Positions 16,164 through 24,466 of a DNA stretch of 55,924 nt are shown piece after piece (the first letter of the stretch is position 1; each line of letters begins with the position of its first letter). Position numbers and translations under genes: made by a program. The notes beneath the pieces are model-generated. The model saw only the letters and a list, made by a program, of their open reading frames with translations, searched no databases and was not told where the DNA came from. This DNA is from CAZBWP01 sp964630265 (lineage in GTDB: Bacteria > Pseudomonadota > Alphaproteobacteria > Rhodospirillales > Defluviicoccaceae), in the NCBI GenBank assembly GCA_964630265.1, contig CAZVRW010000019.1, positions 1-55,924 on the forward strand, read 5' to 3'.

Positions 16164-17126
16164 TCAGCGCAGGCGGGACTTCATCGCCTCGGTGCCGCGC
16201 AGCAGCGCGGCGCGGATGCCGGGCTCCAGCGCCGAATGGCCGGCATCGGCGATGATGCCGTACTCGGCATCGGGCCAGGCGCGGGCCAGGGTGTCGGCGG
16301 AGACGATGGGGCAGACGATGTCATAGCGGCCCTGGACGATGATCGCCGGCAGGTGGCAGATGCGCGGGATGCCGTCGAGCAAGGCGTTGCTCTCGAGAAA
16401 TGCGTCGTGAACAAAGTAGTGGCATTCGATGCGCGCCAGCGCCAGCGCGGCGCCGTCCAGGCTCGCCGCCGGATCCTCGGCTTTCGGCAGCAGGTTGGAG
16501 CAGGCGCTCTCATAGCGGCTCCAGGCCGCCGCGGCCGGCCGGTGCACCCGGGGATCCGGGCTGGTCAAGCGGCGATAGTAGGCGGCGAGTGGGTCGTCGC
16601 GCTCGGTCTCCGGCAGGGCATCGAGGAACGCCCGGCGCGCTTCCGGAAAGATCGTCCCCATGCCGAAGAGGAACCAGTCGATCTCGGCCCGCGTGCCGAG
16701 AAAAATGCCGCGCAGTACGAAGCCGGCGCAGTGCTCCGCGTGGCGGATGCCATAGGCGAGCGCCAGCGTCGATCCCCAGGAGCCGCCGAACAAGAGCCAG
16801 CGGTCGATCCCGAGGTGTCGCCGCAGCCGCTCCATGTCGGCGACGAGGTGGGCGGTGGTATTGTCGCGAATCTCGGCGAACGGCTTCGAGCGTCCGCAGC
16901 CCCGCTGATCGAAAACGACGATGCGGTAGTGCCGGGGATCGAAGAATCGACGATGCGCCTGGGAGGCGCCGGCGCCCGGCCCGCCGTGCAGGAACACCAC
17001 CGGAAAGCCCTCGGGATTGCCCGATTGCTCCCAGTACATGCGGTGACGACCGTCGAGGGCCAGCATCCCTGTCTCGAACGGTTCGATCTCGGGAAACAAG
17101 TCCCGGCGCGTGCTTCGAACGTCCAT
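16164..17126 (-). CDS. pip: Proline iminopeptidase (prolyl aminopeptidase)
   Basis: 320 residues of the alpha/beta-hydrolase fold (peptidase S33), the usual size. It opens with the family-specific LFPEIEPFETGMLALDGRHR and has the oxyanion HGGPG (48-52). The nucleophile Ser116 lies in GGSWGS; Asp269 (GRYDIVCP) and His297 (ADAGHSA) complete the triad. It releases N-terminal proline from peptides in the cytoplasm. It is transcribed divergently from the secreted nuclease gene, and the 138-bp gap contains a 13-bp palindrome. Confidence 0.95.
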   Translation of the reverse strand: MDVRSTRRDLFPEIEPFETGMLALDGRHRMYWEQSGNPEGFPVVFLHGGPGAGASQAHRRFFDPRHYRIVVFDQRGCGRSKPFAEIRDNTTAHLVADMERLRRHLGIDRWLLFGGSWGSTLALAYGIRHAEHCAGFVLRGIFLGTRAEIDWFLFGMGTIFPEARRAFLDALPETERDDPLAAYYRRLTSPDPRVHRPAAAAWSRYESACSNLLPKAEDPAASLDGAALALARIECHYFVHDAFLESNALLDGIPRICHLPAIIVQGRYDIVCPIVSADTLARAWPDAEYGIIADAGHSALEPGIRAALLRGTEAMKSRLR

Positions 17127-17181
17127 CGGTCGGCTCGATCTGCTCGGCGGCCGTCATGGCTTTGCCGACGCATTATAGATT

Positions 17182-17194
17182 TTACGAAACGTAA
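17182..17194. promoter_or_regulatory. 13-bp palindrome TTACG-AAA-CGTAA
   Basis: A perfect inverted repeat of 5-bp arms around AAA lies in the gap between the divergent pip and nuclease genes, just after a TATAGAT hexamer-like stretch. By size and place it could be a repressor site; the cognate protein is unknown. Confidence 0.35.
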
Positions 17195-17264
17195 GGGAAC
17201 ACAAGGCGGCGTTGGCGCTGAACAGTGGACGGCGGTCGCCGGCTTCGTCAAGGTGGAGAACGTG

Positions 17265-18119
17265 ATGCACTGGATCGTCCTGCTCCTGGCCGTGCTCCTG
17301 TCCTGGCCGGCCGCCGCTGGTGACGCCGAGACGGTGCTTGTCACCGCGGTCATCGATGGTGATACGCTGACGATCGAGCCGGCGGTCGACGAGAGCCGAC
17401 AGGTGCGGCTGGTCGGTATCGAGGCGCCCCGGCTGGCGCTCGGCCGGCCGGGGTTCGTGCCTTGGCCCCTGGCCGACGCCGCGCGCGAGGTGCTGGAGAC
17501 GCTCACTCTCGGCCAGCACGTTCGCCTCGATTCGGACGAGCACGGCCAGGATCGCCACGGCCGTCTGCTCGCCCACGTCTATCGGGACGACGGCGCCTGG
17601 TTGCAGGCGGAAATGCTGCGTCGCGGCTTCGCCCGCGTCCGCGGGTTCCCCGACAACCGGGCCCGCTTGGCCGAGATGCTTGCCATCGAGGCGGAGGCGC
17701 GCGAAGGCGACCGCGGCATCTGGAGCCATCCGTTCTACGCGGTCCGCACGCCGACCACGGTTGTCCACGACATCGACAGCTTTCAGATCGTCGAGGGCCG
17801 CGTCGTCGAGGCGCGACGGGTCAAACGACACGTCTACCTGAACTTCGGCGCCGACTGGCGGACGGACTTCACCGTGTCGATGACGACCAGCCGGCTGCGT
17901 GCGTTTGAGACGACGGGCCTCGATCCTCTGGTTCTGGCCGGCCGCGTCGTCCGCGTGCGTGGCTGGGTGACGTCGTTCAACGGCCCGCTGATCACTGCGA
18001 CGCATCCCGAGCAGATCGAGGTGATCGATGAAAGCGCACTCGGGCGGGACGACGGCCCTCACTCGCCCTGCTGCAGCAGCAAGCCGCGCACCCGCGCCGC
18101 CTTGACCATGGCCAGATAG
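17265..18119 (+). CDS. Secreted thermonuclease (SNase-like) family protein
   Basis: 284 residues. The signal peptide (MHWIVLLLAVLLSWPAAAGD) is followed by a staphylococcal nuclease-type OB fold: VIDGDTLTIE (metal-binding Asp), VRLVGIEAPRL and DEHGQDRHGRLLAHVYRDDG. A second, beta-rich region (about 165-260) follows, as in many alphaproteobacterial relatives. It would cleave nucleic acids in the periplasm or outside. GGAG lies 6 nt before ATG at 17265; the frame is open far upstream, antisense to pip, but that part is a shadow. The last 20 codons overlap the 3' end of the convergent ABC permease gene by 61 bp. Confidence 0.85.
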   Translation: MHWIVLLLAVLLSWPAAAGDAETVLVTAVIDGDTLTIEPAVDESRQVRLVGIEAPRLALGRPGFVPWPLADAAREVLETLTLGQHVRLDSDEHGQDRHGRLLAHVYRDDGAWLQAEMLRRGFARVRGFPDNRARLAEMLAIEAEAREGDRGIWSHPFYAVRTPTTVVHDIDSFQIVEGRVVEARRVKRHVYLNFGADWRTDFTVSMTTSRLRAFETTGLDPLVLAGRVVRVRGWVTSFNGPLITATHPEQIEVIDESALGRDDGPHSPCCSSKPRTRAALTMAR

Positions 18120-18880
18120 AAGAACACGGCCCCCACCAGATAGACGGCGTTCAGGGCGACGGCGCCGAGGAAGAGATCGAATCGGAAGATATCGTCGAAC
18201 AGCACGGCGCGCATGCCCTCGAAGACGTGCGCCGACGGCAACGCCCAGGCGACCGGTTGCAGCCAGCCGGGCAACGTGGTGATCGGATAATAGATGCCAC
18301 TGATCGGCGCCAGCGCGAAGATCAGGAACCACGCCAAGTTCTCGGCGCCAAGCCCGAGGCGGAGGATCGTCGCCGAGACGAAGAGACCGATGGCGCAGCC
18401 GAAGATCAGCAGGTTGGCGAAAAACGCGGCCAGCGGCGGGCCCATGGAGAACAGCCAGACGTCGAACAGCGGCCAGGCGAGCAGCGCCGCCGGCAGCACC
18501 CCGATGAGCGTGCGGATCAGGCTGATGGCGATGGTCGCCAGCGCCATTTCCAGCGGCCGCAGCGGGCTGGCGAACAACTGGCCCAGGTTGCGCGACCACA
18601 TCTCCTCGAGAAAGCTGAGCGACACCCCGAGGTTGGCCCGGAACAGCACGTCCCACAGCAAGACCGCCGAGATCAGCACGCCGGCGGCGTTTGCCACCCA
18701 TGAGCTGTGCTCGACGAAAAACACGGTAACGAAGCCCCAGAGCACCATCTGCACGGTCGGCCAGTAGGCTAAGTCGATCAGGCGCGGCCATGACCGGCGC
18801 AGCACGTAGAGATGCCGCAGCATGATCGCCAGGATGCGGCGTCCCGAGGCTCGGGCGCTCTCGATGCGCACCGTCGTCAT
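18059..18880 (-). CDS. ABC-2 type transporter permease
   Basis: 273 residues with six predicted membrane helices, in the ABC-2 membrane family. The helices include LIDLAYWPTVQMVLWGFVTV, the segment around PLEMALATIAISLIRTLIGV and the FLIFALAPISGIYYPI stretch near the C-terminus, where ABC-2 signature residues lie. It forms the channel of an exporter with the ATPase upstream. Its ATG overlaps the ATPase stop (ATGA), so the two are translationally coupled. The frame is open 81 codons upstream, but that part is antisense-like and lies inside the ATPase gene. The substrate is unknown. Confidence 0.9.
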   Translation of the reverse strand: MTTVRIESARASGRRILAIMLRHLYVLRRSWPRLIDLAYWPTVQMVLWGFVTVFFVEHSSWVANAAGVLISAVLLWDVLFRANLGVSLSFLEEMWSRNLGQLFASPLRPLEMALATIAISLIRTLIGVLPAALLAWPLFDVWLFSMGPPLAAFFANLLIFGCAIGLFVSATILRLGLGAENLAWFLIFALAPISGIYYPITTLPGWLQPVAWALPSAHVFEGMRAVLFDDIFRFDLFLGAVALNAVYLVGAVFFYLAMVKAARVRGLLLQQGE

Positions 18881-19659
18881 TGCGCCGCCACCCGGGGGGC
18901 TGGCACGGCTCCGGCGCGGGCGATGTGCAGGAACACCTCCTCCATCGTCTTGCGCCCGTAGCGGGCGGTCAGTGCCGCTGGCGCGCCGCGGTCGACGATG
19001 CGTCCCGCCCGCATCATCAACACGTCGTCGCAGAGGCGCTCCACCTCGCTCATGTTGTGCGAGGCGAGCAGCACCGTGGCGCCCGACCGCTGCCGCCAGG
19101 CGGTCAGATAGCCACGCACCCAATCGGCGGTGTCCGGGTCGAGGGATGCGGTCGGCTCGTCCAGCAGCAGCAGGCGCGGCTCGTTGAGCAGCGACTTGGC
19201 GAGCGCGACACGGGTCTGCTGTCCGGCCGAAAGATCACCGGTCGGGCGCTTCAGGAACGGTTCCAGGTCGAGATCCCGCGCCAGCTCGCGAATGCGGTCG
19301 CGCACGTTCGCCACGCCGTACAGCAGACCATAGACCCGCAGGTTCTCCGCGACCGTCAGCCGGCGCGGCAGATCCACGTATGGGGACGAGAAGTTCATCC
19401 GGCCAAGGGCCTGGTGTCGCTGCGTCAGCATGTCGCAGCCGAGCACCGTCACCGTGCCGACGGTCGGCACCAGCAACCCGAGCAGGATCGCCAGGGTGGT
19501 GGTCTTGCCGGCGCCATTGCCGCCGAGCAGACCGACGACGCTGCCGGCGGTGACATCGAACGAGACTTCGTCGACGGCCGTGACGGCGCCAAAGCGCTTG
19601 CTCAAGTCTCGGACGCAGACGATGGCGGGGTCCGCGGACGTCGTTTCGGGGATCGACAT
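18877..19659 (-). CDS. ABC transporter ATP-binding protein
   Basis: 260 residues with all nucleotide-binding motifs in order: Walker A GGNGAGKTTT (about 40-49), signature LSAGQQTRVALAKSLL and Walker B LLLLDEPTASLD, then the H-loop SHNM. The best guess is the CcmA/DrrA-like exporter class. It works with the following ABC-2 permease. It starts 54 nt after the stop of the second EAL-like gene on the same strand, so the four genes (two EAL-like proteins, ATPase, permease) may form one operon. Confidence 0.93.
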   Translation of the reverse strand: MSIPETTSADPAIVCVRDLSKRFGAVTAVDEVSFDVTAGSVVGLLGGNGAGKTTTLAILLGLLVPTVGTVTVLGCDMLTQRHQALGRMNFSSPYVDLPRRLTVAENLRVYGLLYGVANVRDRIRELARDLDLEPFLKRPTGDLSAGQQTRVALAKSLLNEPRLLLLDEPTASLDPDTADWVRGYLTAWRQRSGATVLLASHNMSEVERLCDDVLMMRAGRIVDRGAPAALTARYGRKTMEEVFLHIARAGAVPAPRVAAQ

Positions 19660-19713
19660 GGCTGGTGCTGGACCTCGCGTGATCGCCGAGGCGATCGCGC
19701 CTCGGAGAGGCCC

Positions 19714-20997
19714 TTAGGTGTCGCGACGCCGCGTGCGTTTCAAGCGCCGCAGGGTGCGGCGGCGGCGGTCCTCGCGGAGCAGTCCGTCGATGAAGTAGCC
19801 CTGGAACAGATCGAGTCCCATGGCGTGGCCGGCGGCCACCGCGTCGCGGCCGTCGACGCGACAGATGACCACACGATCGGCGCCGATGTCGTTCACCAGC
19901 CGCGCCACGCTGTCGCGTGCCGGGCTTTGCGGATCCAGGAATACCGGATCCCAGAGGATTTTGACCAGGTCGACTTCCAAGCGGCCGGCCTGCACCACGT
20001 CCAGATCCCGCCAACGCATGCCATCGAGGAAGACCCGAAAGCCCTTGCGATGGGCGAAATCGCGGGCGAACAGGAACGCGCCGATGTCGGAGAAGATGTC
20101 GACGGGGTGCAGTTCGAACGCCACCGCCGAGGGTCCCGCGCCAGCGGGGCCGCCGTCGAGGGCGGCGAGGGCGTCGCTGAGCAGGGTCGATACGTTGACG
20201 TTCACGCTGATGCCCGAATCGGTCACCCGCGATCCGCCGGTGGTGAGGTAGGCGAGAACGCGTCGGTCGAGGGTTTCCGTCAGGCGCCGGAACAGCCAGG
20301 GATTGGCGGCAAGGTCAACCTCCGGCAAAACCGTGGCCCGCAACTCGTCGATGGCGACGAAAAGCTCGGTAAAGCGCGGTGAAACGGCAAGGTCGGGGGC
20401 GACGACGCAGGCGGTCTGGCGGCGCAGCAGGCTGGAGAGGTCGGCGCCCGCGAGTCCGCGCTCGATGCGTGCCAACTGGGCGGGCGTGAGCTTGTCGCCG
20501 GAGCGCTGGCGCCTCACCAAATCCATCGGCGGCCTCGACTGTGGCCGCGATGGTGGCGGCGATGCGTCGGCGGCCGACCACCCCTCGAAGCGAGCACGAA
20601 CGGTATTGAGAAAACACTCGTAGTCACGCTCCAGGTCGTACCAGGTGACGAGGCGGCGGAGGGTGGGGTCGTCGGCGACGACGGCATCTTCGGCAAACAG
20701 GCGAGAGACGTTGGTGACGTCGCGGCGCACGCGGTCGTGGTCTTCGCGGTCATAGACGACGACGATGTCGGCGTCGGCGAGGACGAAGACTTGGCCGGCC
20801 CGCGCGTCGACCAGCCCGCGGAAGGCGCTCGCGGCGGTGCGGACGTGGTGGTCTCGCCGATTGCGATCGTTCAGCCGCGAAAGATGCAGCCAAGTGGCAC
20901 GGCGGCCGATGCGGCGGTGGCACAGTTCCCGGGCAAACTCCAGCAGCAGCGCCTCGCTGTGCCGCGCCGGCTGGACGAAGGGCGCGGTGCCGGTCAT
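19714..20997 (-). CDS. Degenerate EAL-like domain protein, second of a coupled pair
   Basis: 427 residues. It is homologous throughout to the upstream gene, sharing LV-WYDLE, DLAANPWLFRRLTETLD, ISVNVNVSTL and DLFQGYFIDGLL. The C-terminal half has the order of EAL-domain motifs (NVS strand, acidic strand AVAFELHP, VFLDGMRW, VDLVKILWD, then FQGYF). The EAL tripeptide is lost, DD is DG, and the Glu of the E-G-V-E motif is replaced (CRVDGRD). It should therefore not hydrolyse c-di-GMP; it could bind a ligand or partner, or be purely structural. The N-terminal half is unassigned. Its ATG overlaps the upstream stop (ATGA), which fixes the start. Confidence 0.75.
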   Translation of the reverse strand: MTGTAPFVQPARHSEALLLEFARELCHRRIGRRATWLHLSRLNDRNRRDHHVRTAASAFRGLVDARAGQVFVLADADIVVVYDREDHDRVRRDVTNVSRLFAEDAVVADDPTLRRLVTWYDLERDYECFLNTVRARFEGWSAADASPPPSRPQSRPPMDLVRRQRSGDKLTPAQLARIERGLAGADLSSLLRRQTACVVAPDLAVSPRFTELFVAIDELRATVLPEVDLAANPWLFRRLTETLDRRVLAYLTTGGSRVTDSGISVNVNVSTLLSDALAALDGGPAGAGPSAVAFELHPVDIFSDIGAFLFARDFAHRKGFRVFLDGMRWRDLDVVQAGRLEVDLVKILWDPVFLDPQSPARDSVARLVNDIGADRVVICRVDGRDAVAAGHAMGLDLFQGYFIDGLLREDRRRRTLRRLKRTRRRDT

Positions 20998-22298
20998 GAG
21001 GGCGCCTTGCGGACGCCGCGCGAGGATTGCTGCCGCACTTCGGTGTGCAGGACGGCGTCGATGAACCGGCCTTGGAATCGGCGGATACCCAGATGGGTGC
21101 CCCAGCGGATGCCTTCTTCCGTGTCGACGCGGGCGAGCAGAACGCGCTCGATTCCAAACCCGGTCAGGGCCTCGCGGAGGGCCGGTTGTGCGCCGGCTGT
21201 GCGATGGCCGGCGACGCGATCGCTCCACCAGAGCTTCAGGATGTCCGGGGCGAGTTTGGCCAGATCGACGAAGGGCACGGCGAGCGGGTCCATCCCGTCG
21301 ATGATGATGCCGAAGCCCTGGGCACGGAGTCGGTCACGCGCCTCGAGGAACGCGCCCATGTCGGCGATCGCGTCGACGAACTGGATCTCCAGCATGATGC
21401 CCTCGGGAGCCCGCAGGTGGGCGGCCTGGAACCGGTCGAACGCGGCACCCTCGATGGTGCTGACGTTGACGTTGAGGCTGATCGGCACGTCCGCCATGGC
21501 GAGGCGCTCCGCATTGACCGCGCCGATCATCAGTGGATCGAGAATCTCGGTCAGATAGCGGAACAGCCATGGGTTCGCCGCCGGATGCACGGCGAGGTCC
21601 AGGCGCTCGCGCAGATCGGCGATGGAGACATAGGTCTCCCGGAACACCGGCCGGGCGGGAGCGCCGGGGACCACTTCCAGGGCAATCTGTTGACGGATGA
21701 AATCGGAGATCCGGATCTCCTTGAGGCGCCGCTGAATGGCATCGAGATCGGCCGTTGTGGGGGCGCGCGCGGCCGGCGGCGGAGTGGCCGCGCCGAACGT
21801 GACGGACAGCAGCGTCGGCGGCGCTTCGGCGACGCGCGCCTCGAGCCAGCCGAGCAGCCGGTCGGCGTCCCGGCGCTCGACCAAGTCGTACCAGTCGACA
21901 AGACTGCCAACAGGGTCGCGGATCGGCGCGCCCGCTCCGGATTCCGCGTCCGGTGCGCCGGCGGTGGCGTCGGAGCGGAGCATCGCCTCGATCTCTTCGA
22001 TCGCCCCCTGCGCCGCCTCCAGCGGCACCTTGCGGCAGAGGGCGACCACATCGTGGCCGGCCAGCCGAAAGATCTCGACATCGTAGCGGTTCGCCAGCGC
22101 CCGCAACGGCGTGAGCAGGAGCGATGCCACCGCCGGTTCCAGGTCGATGGCGCGCACCTGCGACAGGGCGATGCGCACGGCGTACCAGCCATCACCGCGG
22201 TCGCGCAGGTGCGTCAAGCGCTCGATCAGCCGACGCTCGTGGGCGAGCGCCGGGCCAGGGTTGGAACCGGCGGCGCATGGACGGCCCATCGGCGGCAC
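20994..22298 (-). CDS. Degenerate EAL-like domain protein, first of a coupled pair
   Basis: 434 residues. N-terminal half: a compact alpha/beta region with YDVEIFRLAGHDVVAL (about 73-88), then a Pro/Ala linker near 170. C-terminal half: the EAL-like order ISLNVNVSTIEG, IMLEIQFVD, FGIIIDGMDPL, DILKLWWSD and IRRFQGRFID. The lysine of the EAL fold is kept, but the EAL signature, the paired aspartates and the E-G-V-E glutamate are not, so phosphodiesterase activity is unlikely. It is the first gene of the run continuing into its paralogue and an ABC exporter. Translation may start at GTG 22298 or ATG 22289. A 100-bp gap separates it from the divergent phosphatase. Confidence 0.72.
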   Translation of the reverse strand: MPPMGRPCAAGSNPGPALAHERRLIERLTHLRDRGDGWYAVRIALSQVRAIDLEPAVASLLLTPLRALANRYDVEIFRLAGHDVVALCRKVPLEAAQGAIEEIEAMLRSDATAGAPDAESGAGAPIRDPVGSLVDWYDLVERRDADRLLGWLEARVAEAPPTLLSVTFGAATPPPAARAPTTADLDAIQRRLKEIRISDFIRQQIALEVVPGAPARPVFRETYVSIADLRERLDLAVHPAANPWLFRYLTEILDPLMIGAVNAERLAMADVPISLNVNVSTIEGAAFDRFQAAHLRAPEGIMLEIQFVDAIADMGAFLEARDRLRAQGFGIIIDGMDPLAVPFVDLAKLAPDILKLWWSDRVAGHRTAGAQPALREALTGFGIERVLLARVDTEEGIRWGTHLGIRRFQGRFIDAVLHTEVRQQSSRGVRKAPS

Positions 22299-22398
22299 GG
22301 CGCGTTCTCTCCTGCGGATGCGGTTGCAGGGTGGACAGTTACCGGCGAAGGGTTAACATGTGCTTCACTGGCGCTCTGGCCAGATCACCGAGGGTTCC

Positions 22399-23148
22399 GT
22401 GTTTCTCAGGCGACGTTCCCAGCCGCAGATCTCGCGCGCCCAAGTTCCGACGGGCCAGCGCATCTACGCCATCGGCGATATCCACGGCCGTCCGGACTTG
22501 CTCGTCAAGCTGCGCATCCGCATCCTCGAGGACGCGGCGGGATCCGAAGGCATCGCATGCTCCTTGGTCTATCTCGGCGATTACGTGGATCGCGGCGGTG
22601 GCTCGTTCGAGGTCGTCGAGATGCTGATCCACGACCCGTTGCCCGGCTTCGAGTCGGTGTTCCTGATGGGCAACCATGAGGACATGATGCTGCGTTTTCT
22701 CGCCGGGCCGGCGGAGGAGACTTGGCTGCTGAACGGCGGCGATGCGACGCTGTCGAGTTACGGCGTGCGGTTGCGGGAAGGCCAAGGCGGCCAGTCCTGG
22801 CTCGAAGACCTGCGGCTCGGGCTGCGAGCGGCGATGCCAAGCGACCACGTGGAGTTCCTCGCGGGGCTCAAGCTGCAGCACACGGTCGGCGACTACCTGT
22901 TCGTGCACGCCGGTGTGCGGCCGGGCATCCCGCACGACCAGCAGCGGCCCACCGACCTGATCTGGATCCGCGATCGCTTCCTCAATTCCGATGCGGACTT
23001 CGGCAAGTGCGTCGTTCACGGTCATTCGATCACGCCTCGGCCGGAGGTCCGCAGCAATCGCATCGGCATCGACACCGGCGCCTACTATACCAATCGTCTC
23101 ACCTGCGCGGTGCTCGAGGGCCAGGACCTGCGCTTCCTCCACACCTGA
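22399..23148 (+). CDS. PP2A-like metallophosphatase (serine/threonine phosphatase family)
   Basis: 249 residues with the full calcineurin-like metal-site set: IYAIGDIHGR, LVYLGDYVDRG, VFLMGNHEDMM, a later VHAG and VVHGHS near the C-terminus. This is the bacterial PrpA/ApaH-like subgroup of the PPP family; likely substrates are phosphoproteins or small phosphoesters. No signal peptide is seen. GTG at 22399, with GAGGG 4 nt before it and the typical start MFLRRR, is preferred over the longer GTG at 22360. It is divergent from the degenerate EAL pair. Confidence 0.85.
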   Translation: MFLRRRSQPQISRAQVPTGQRIYAIGDIHGRPDLLVKLRIRILEDAAGSEGIACSLVYLGDYVDRGGGSFEVVEMLIHDPLPGFESVFLMGNHEDMMLRFLAGPAEETWLLNGGDATLSSYGVRLREGQGGQSWLEDLRLGLRAAMPSDHVEFLAGLKLQHTVGDYLFVHAGVRPGIPHDQQRPTDLIWIRDRFLNSDADFGKCVVHGHSITPRPEVRSNRIGIDTGAYYTNRLTCAVLEGQDLRFLHT

Positions 23149-23260
23149 TTCGCCCGCGGACCGCGCTCTCGTGTTCGTCCGCGCCGCCTGCTAAGGAGAC
23201 GACGCCGCGCGCGGCGCCGGGCGCGCGCCGCAGCCCACGATCACCCTGGGAGGACGTTCC

Positions 23261-24361
23261 ATGACCCGAGGTCGACACCCGATTCCGCGCAGGACCCTGC
23301 TCGCCGGCGCCGCGGTCGGCGCCGGTGCCGCGGCGGCCTTCGCCGCGCCCGCGGTCGCCTCCGGCAAGCGGGACCTTACGATGATCATGACATGGCCGAA
23401 GAAGACGCCGGGGGTCGGGGTCAACGCCGAGAGGTTTGCCGAGGCGCTGACGGCACTCACCGATGGCCGGCTGACGGTCACCCTCTACGGCGCCGGCGAC
23501 GTGGTGCCGCCGTTCGAGAGCCTGGACGCGGTGTCGTCGGGCACCGCCGATCTCTGTCACTCCACGCCCTACTACTGGGTCGGCAAGCACAAGGCGCTGA
23601 ACTATTTCACCGGCCTGCCATTCGGCCTGACCGCGCAGGAACTGGCGGCGTGGATCCATTTCGGCGGCGGCCAGCAACTCTGGGAAGAGGTCTACGCCTC
23701 GTTCAACGTCCAGCCATTCTTTGCCGGCTCCAGCGGCGCCCAGGCCGGCGGCTGGTTCCGGCGGGAAATCACGACGCTGGACGACTTCCGCGGCCTCAAG
23801 TTCCGCATCGCCGGCCTCGGTGGCGAGGTGCTGCGCCGCATGGGAGTGACCACCGTGATGATCCCGCCGGGGGAGATCGGACCGGCGTTGATGAGCGGTG
23901 CCGTCGATGGCGCCGACTGGATCGGCCCTTGGAACGATCTGGCCTTCGGCCTTTATCGCGCCGCCAAGTTCTACTACATGCCGGGCCCGTTCGAACCCGG
24001 TCCGGGTCTCGAGATCCTGATCAACAGGGATGTCTGGCGGAGCCTGAGCGCCGATCTTCAGGTGGCGGTCCGCACCGCCGCGTTGGCCACGGCGCACGAG
24101 ACGCTGGCCGATTTCACCTATCACAACACGGTCTCGTTGCAGCCGCTGCTGCGCGACCACGATGTCCAACTGCGGCGGTTCAGCGACGAGATCCTGCGGG
24201 AAATGGCGCGCCACACGGCGGCGGTGCTGGACGAACTTGGCGCGGCGGATCCGCTTACCGGCAAGGTGCACGCGTCGTTCATGGCGTACTCCAAACAGGC
24301 TCGCGCCTATGCGCCGCACGCCGAGGGCGGCTACCTGGCGGCGCGGCAGGCGGTCGGCTGA
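23261..24361 (+). CDS. DctP-type TRAP transporter solute-binding protein
   Basis: 366 residues. The N-terminus PRRTLLAGAAVGAGAAAAF has a twin-arginine pair followed by a hydrophobic region, so export by Tat is plausible. The mature protein has TRAP periplasmic-domain motifs: LTMIMTWPKK at the start, FRGLKFRIAGLGGEVLRRMG (the conserved ligand-binding Arg region, about 180-200) and DGADWIGPWND. The WPKKTPG/YYWVGKH pattern suggests the TakP-like branch that binds 2-oxo acids. GGGAGG lies about 8 nt before the ATG. No DctQ or DctM genes are adjacent; gmhA follows after 105 nt. The ligand is inferred weakly. Confidence 0.88.
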   Translation: MTRGRHPIPRRTLLAGAAVGAGAAAAFAAPAVASGKRDLTMIMTWPKKTPGVGVNAERFAEALTALTDGRLTVTLYGAGDVVPPFESLDAVSSGTADLCHSTPYYWVGKHKALNYFTGLPFGLTAQELAAWIHFGGGQQLWEEVYASFNVQPFFAGSSGAQAGGWFRREITTLDDFRGLKFRIAGLGGEVLRRMGVTTVMIPPGEIGPALMSGAVDGADWIGPWNDLAFGLYRAAKFYYMPGPFEPGPGLEILINRDVWRSLSADLQVAVRTAALATAHETLADFTYHNTVSLQPLLRDHDVQLRRFSDEILREMARHTAAVLDELGAADPLTGKVHASFMAYSKQARAYAPHAEGGYLAARQAVG

Positions 24362-24466
24362 CGACATGCCGTGGCGAAGCGCGCCCGCGCGGCGTGGCGG
24401 GCCACCGGCGCGCCTCCGCCGGAATTTTGGCGAGCGCGTCGGAGCGGTCGTGTTAGAAGGATCGTC

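Noticed and set aside
16092..17264. Upstream extension of the nuclease frame
   Set aside because: It is antisense to pip, without homology; the signal peptide and Shine-Dalgarno place the start at 17265.
19714..22298. Active c-di-GMP phosphodiesterases
   Set aside because: The EAL motif, the DD pair and the E-G-V-E glutamate are missing in both proteins.
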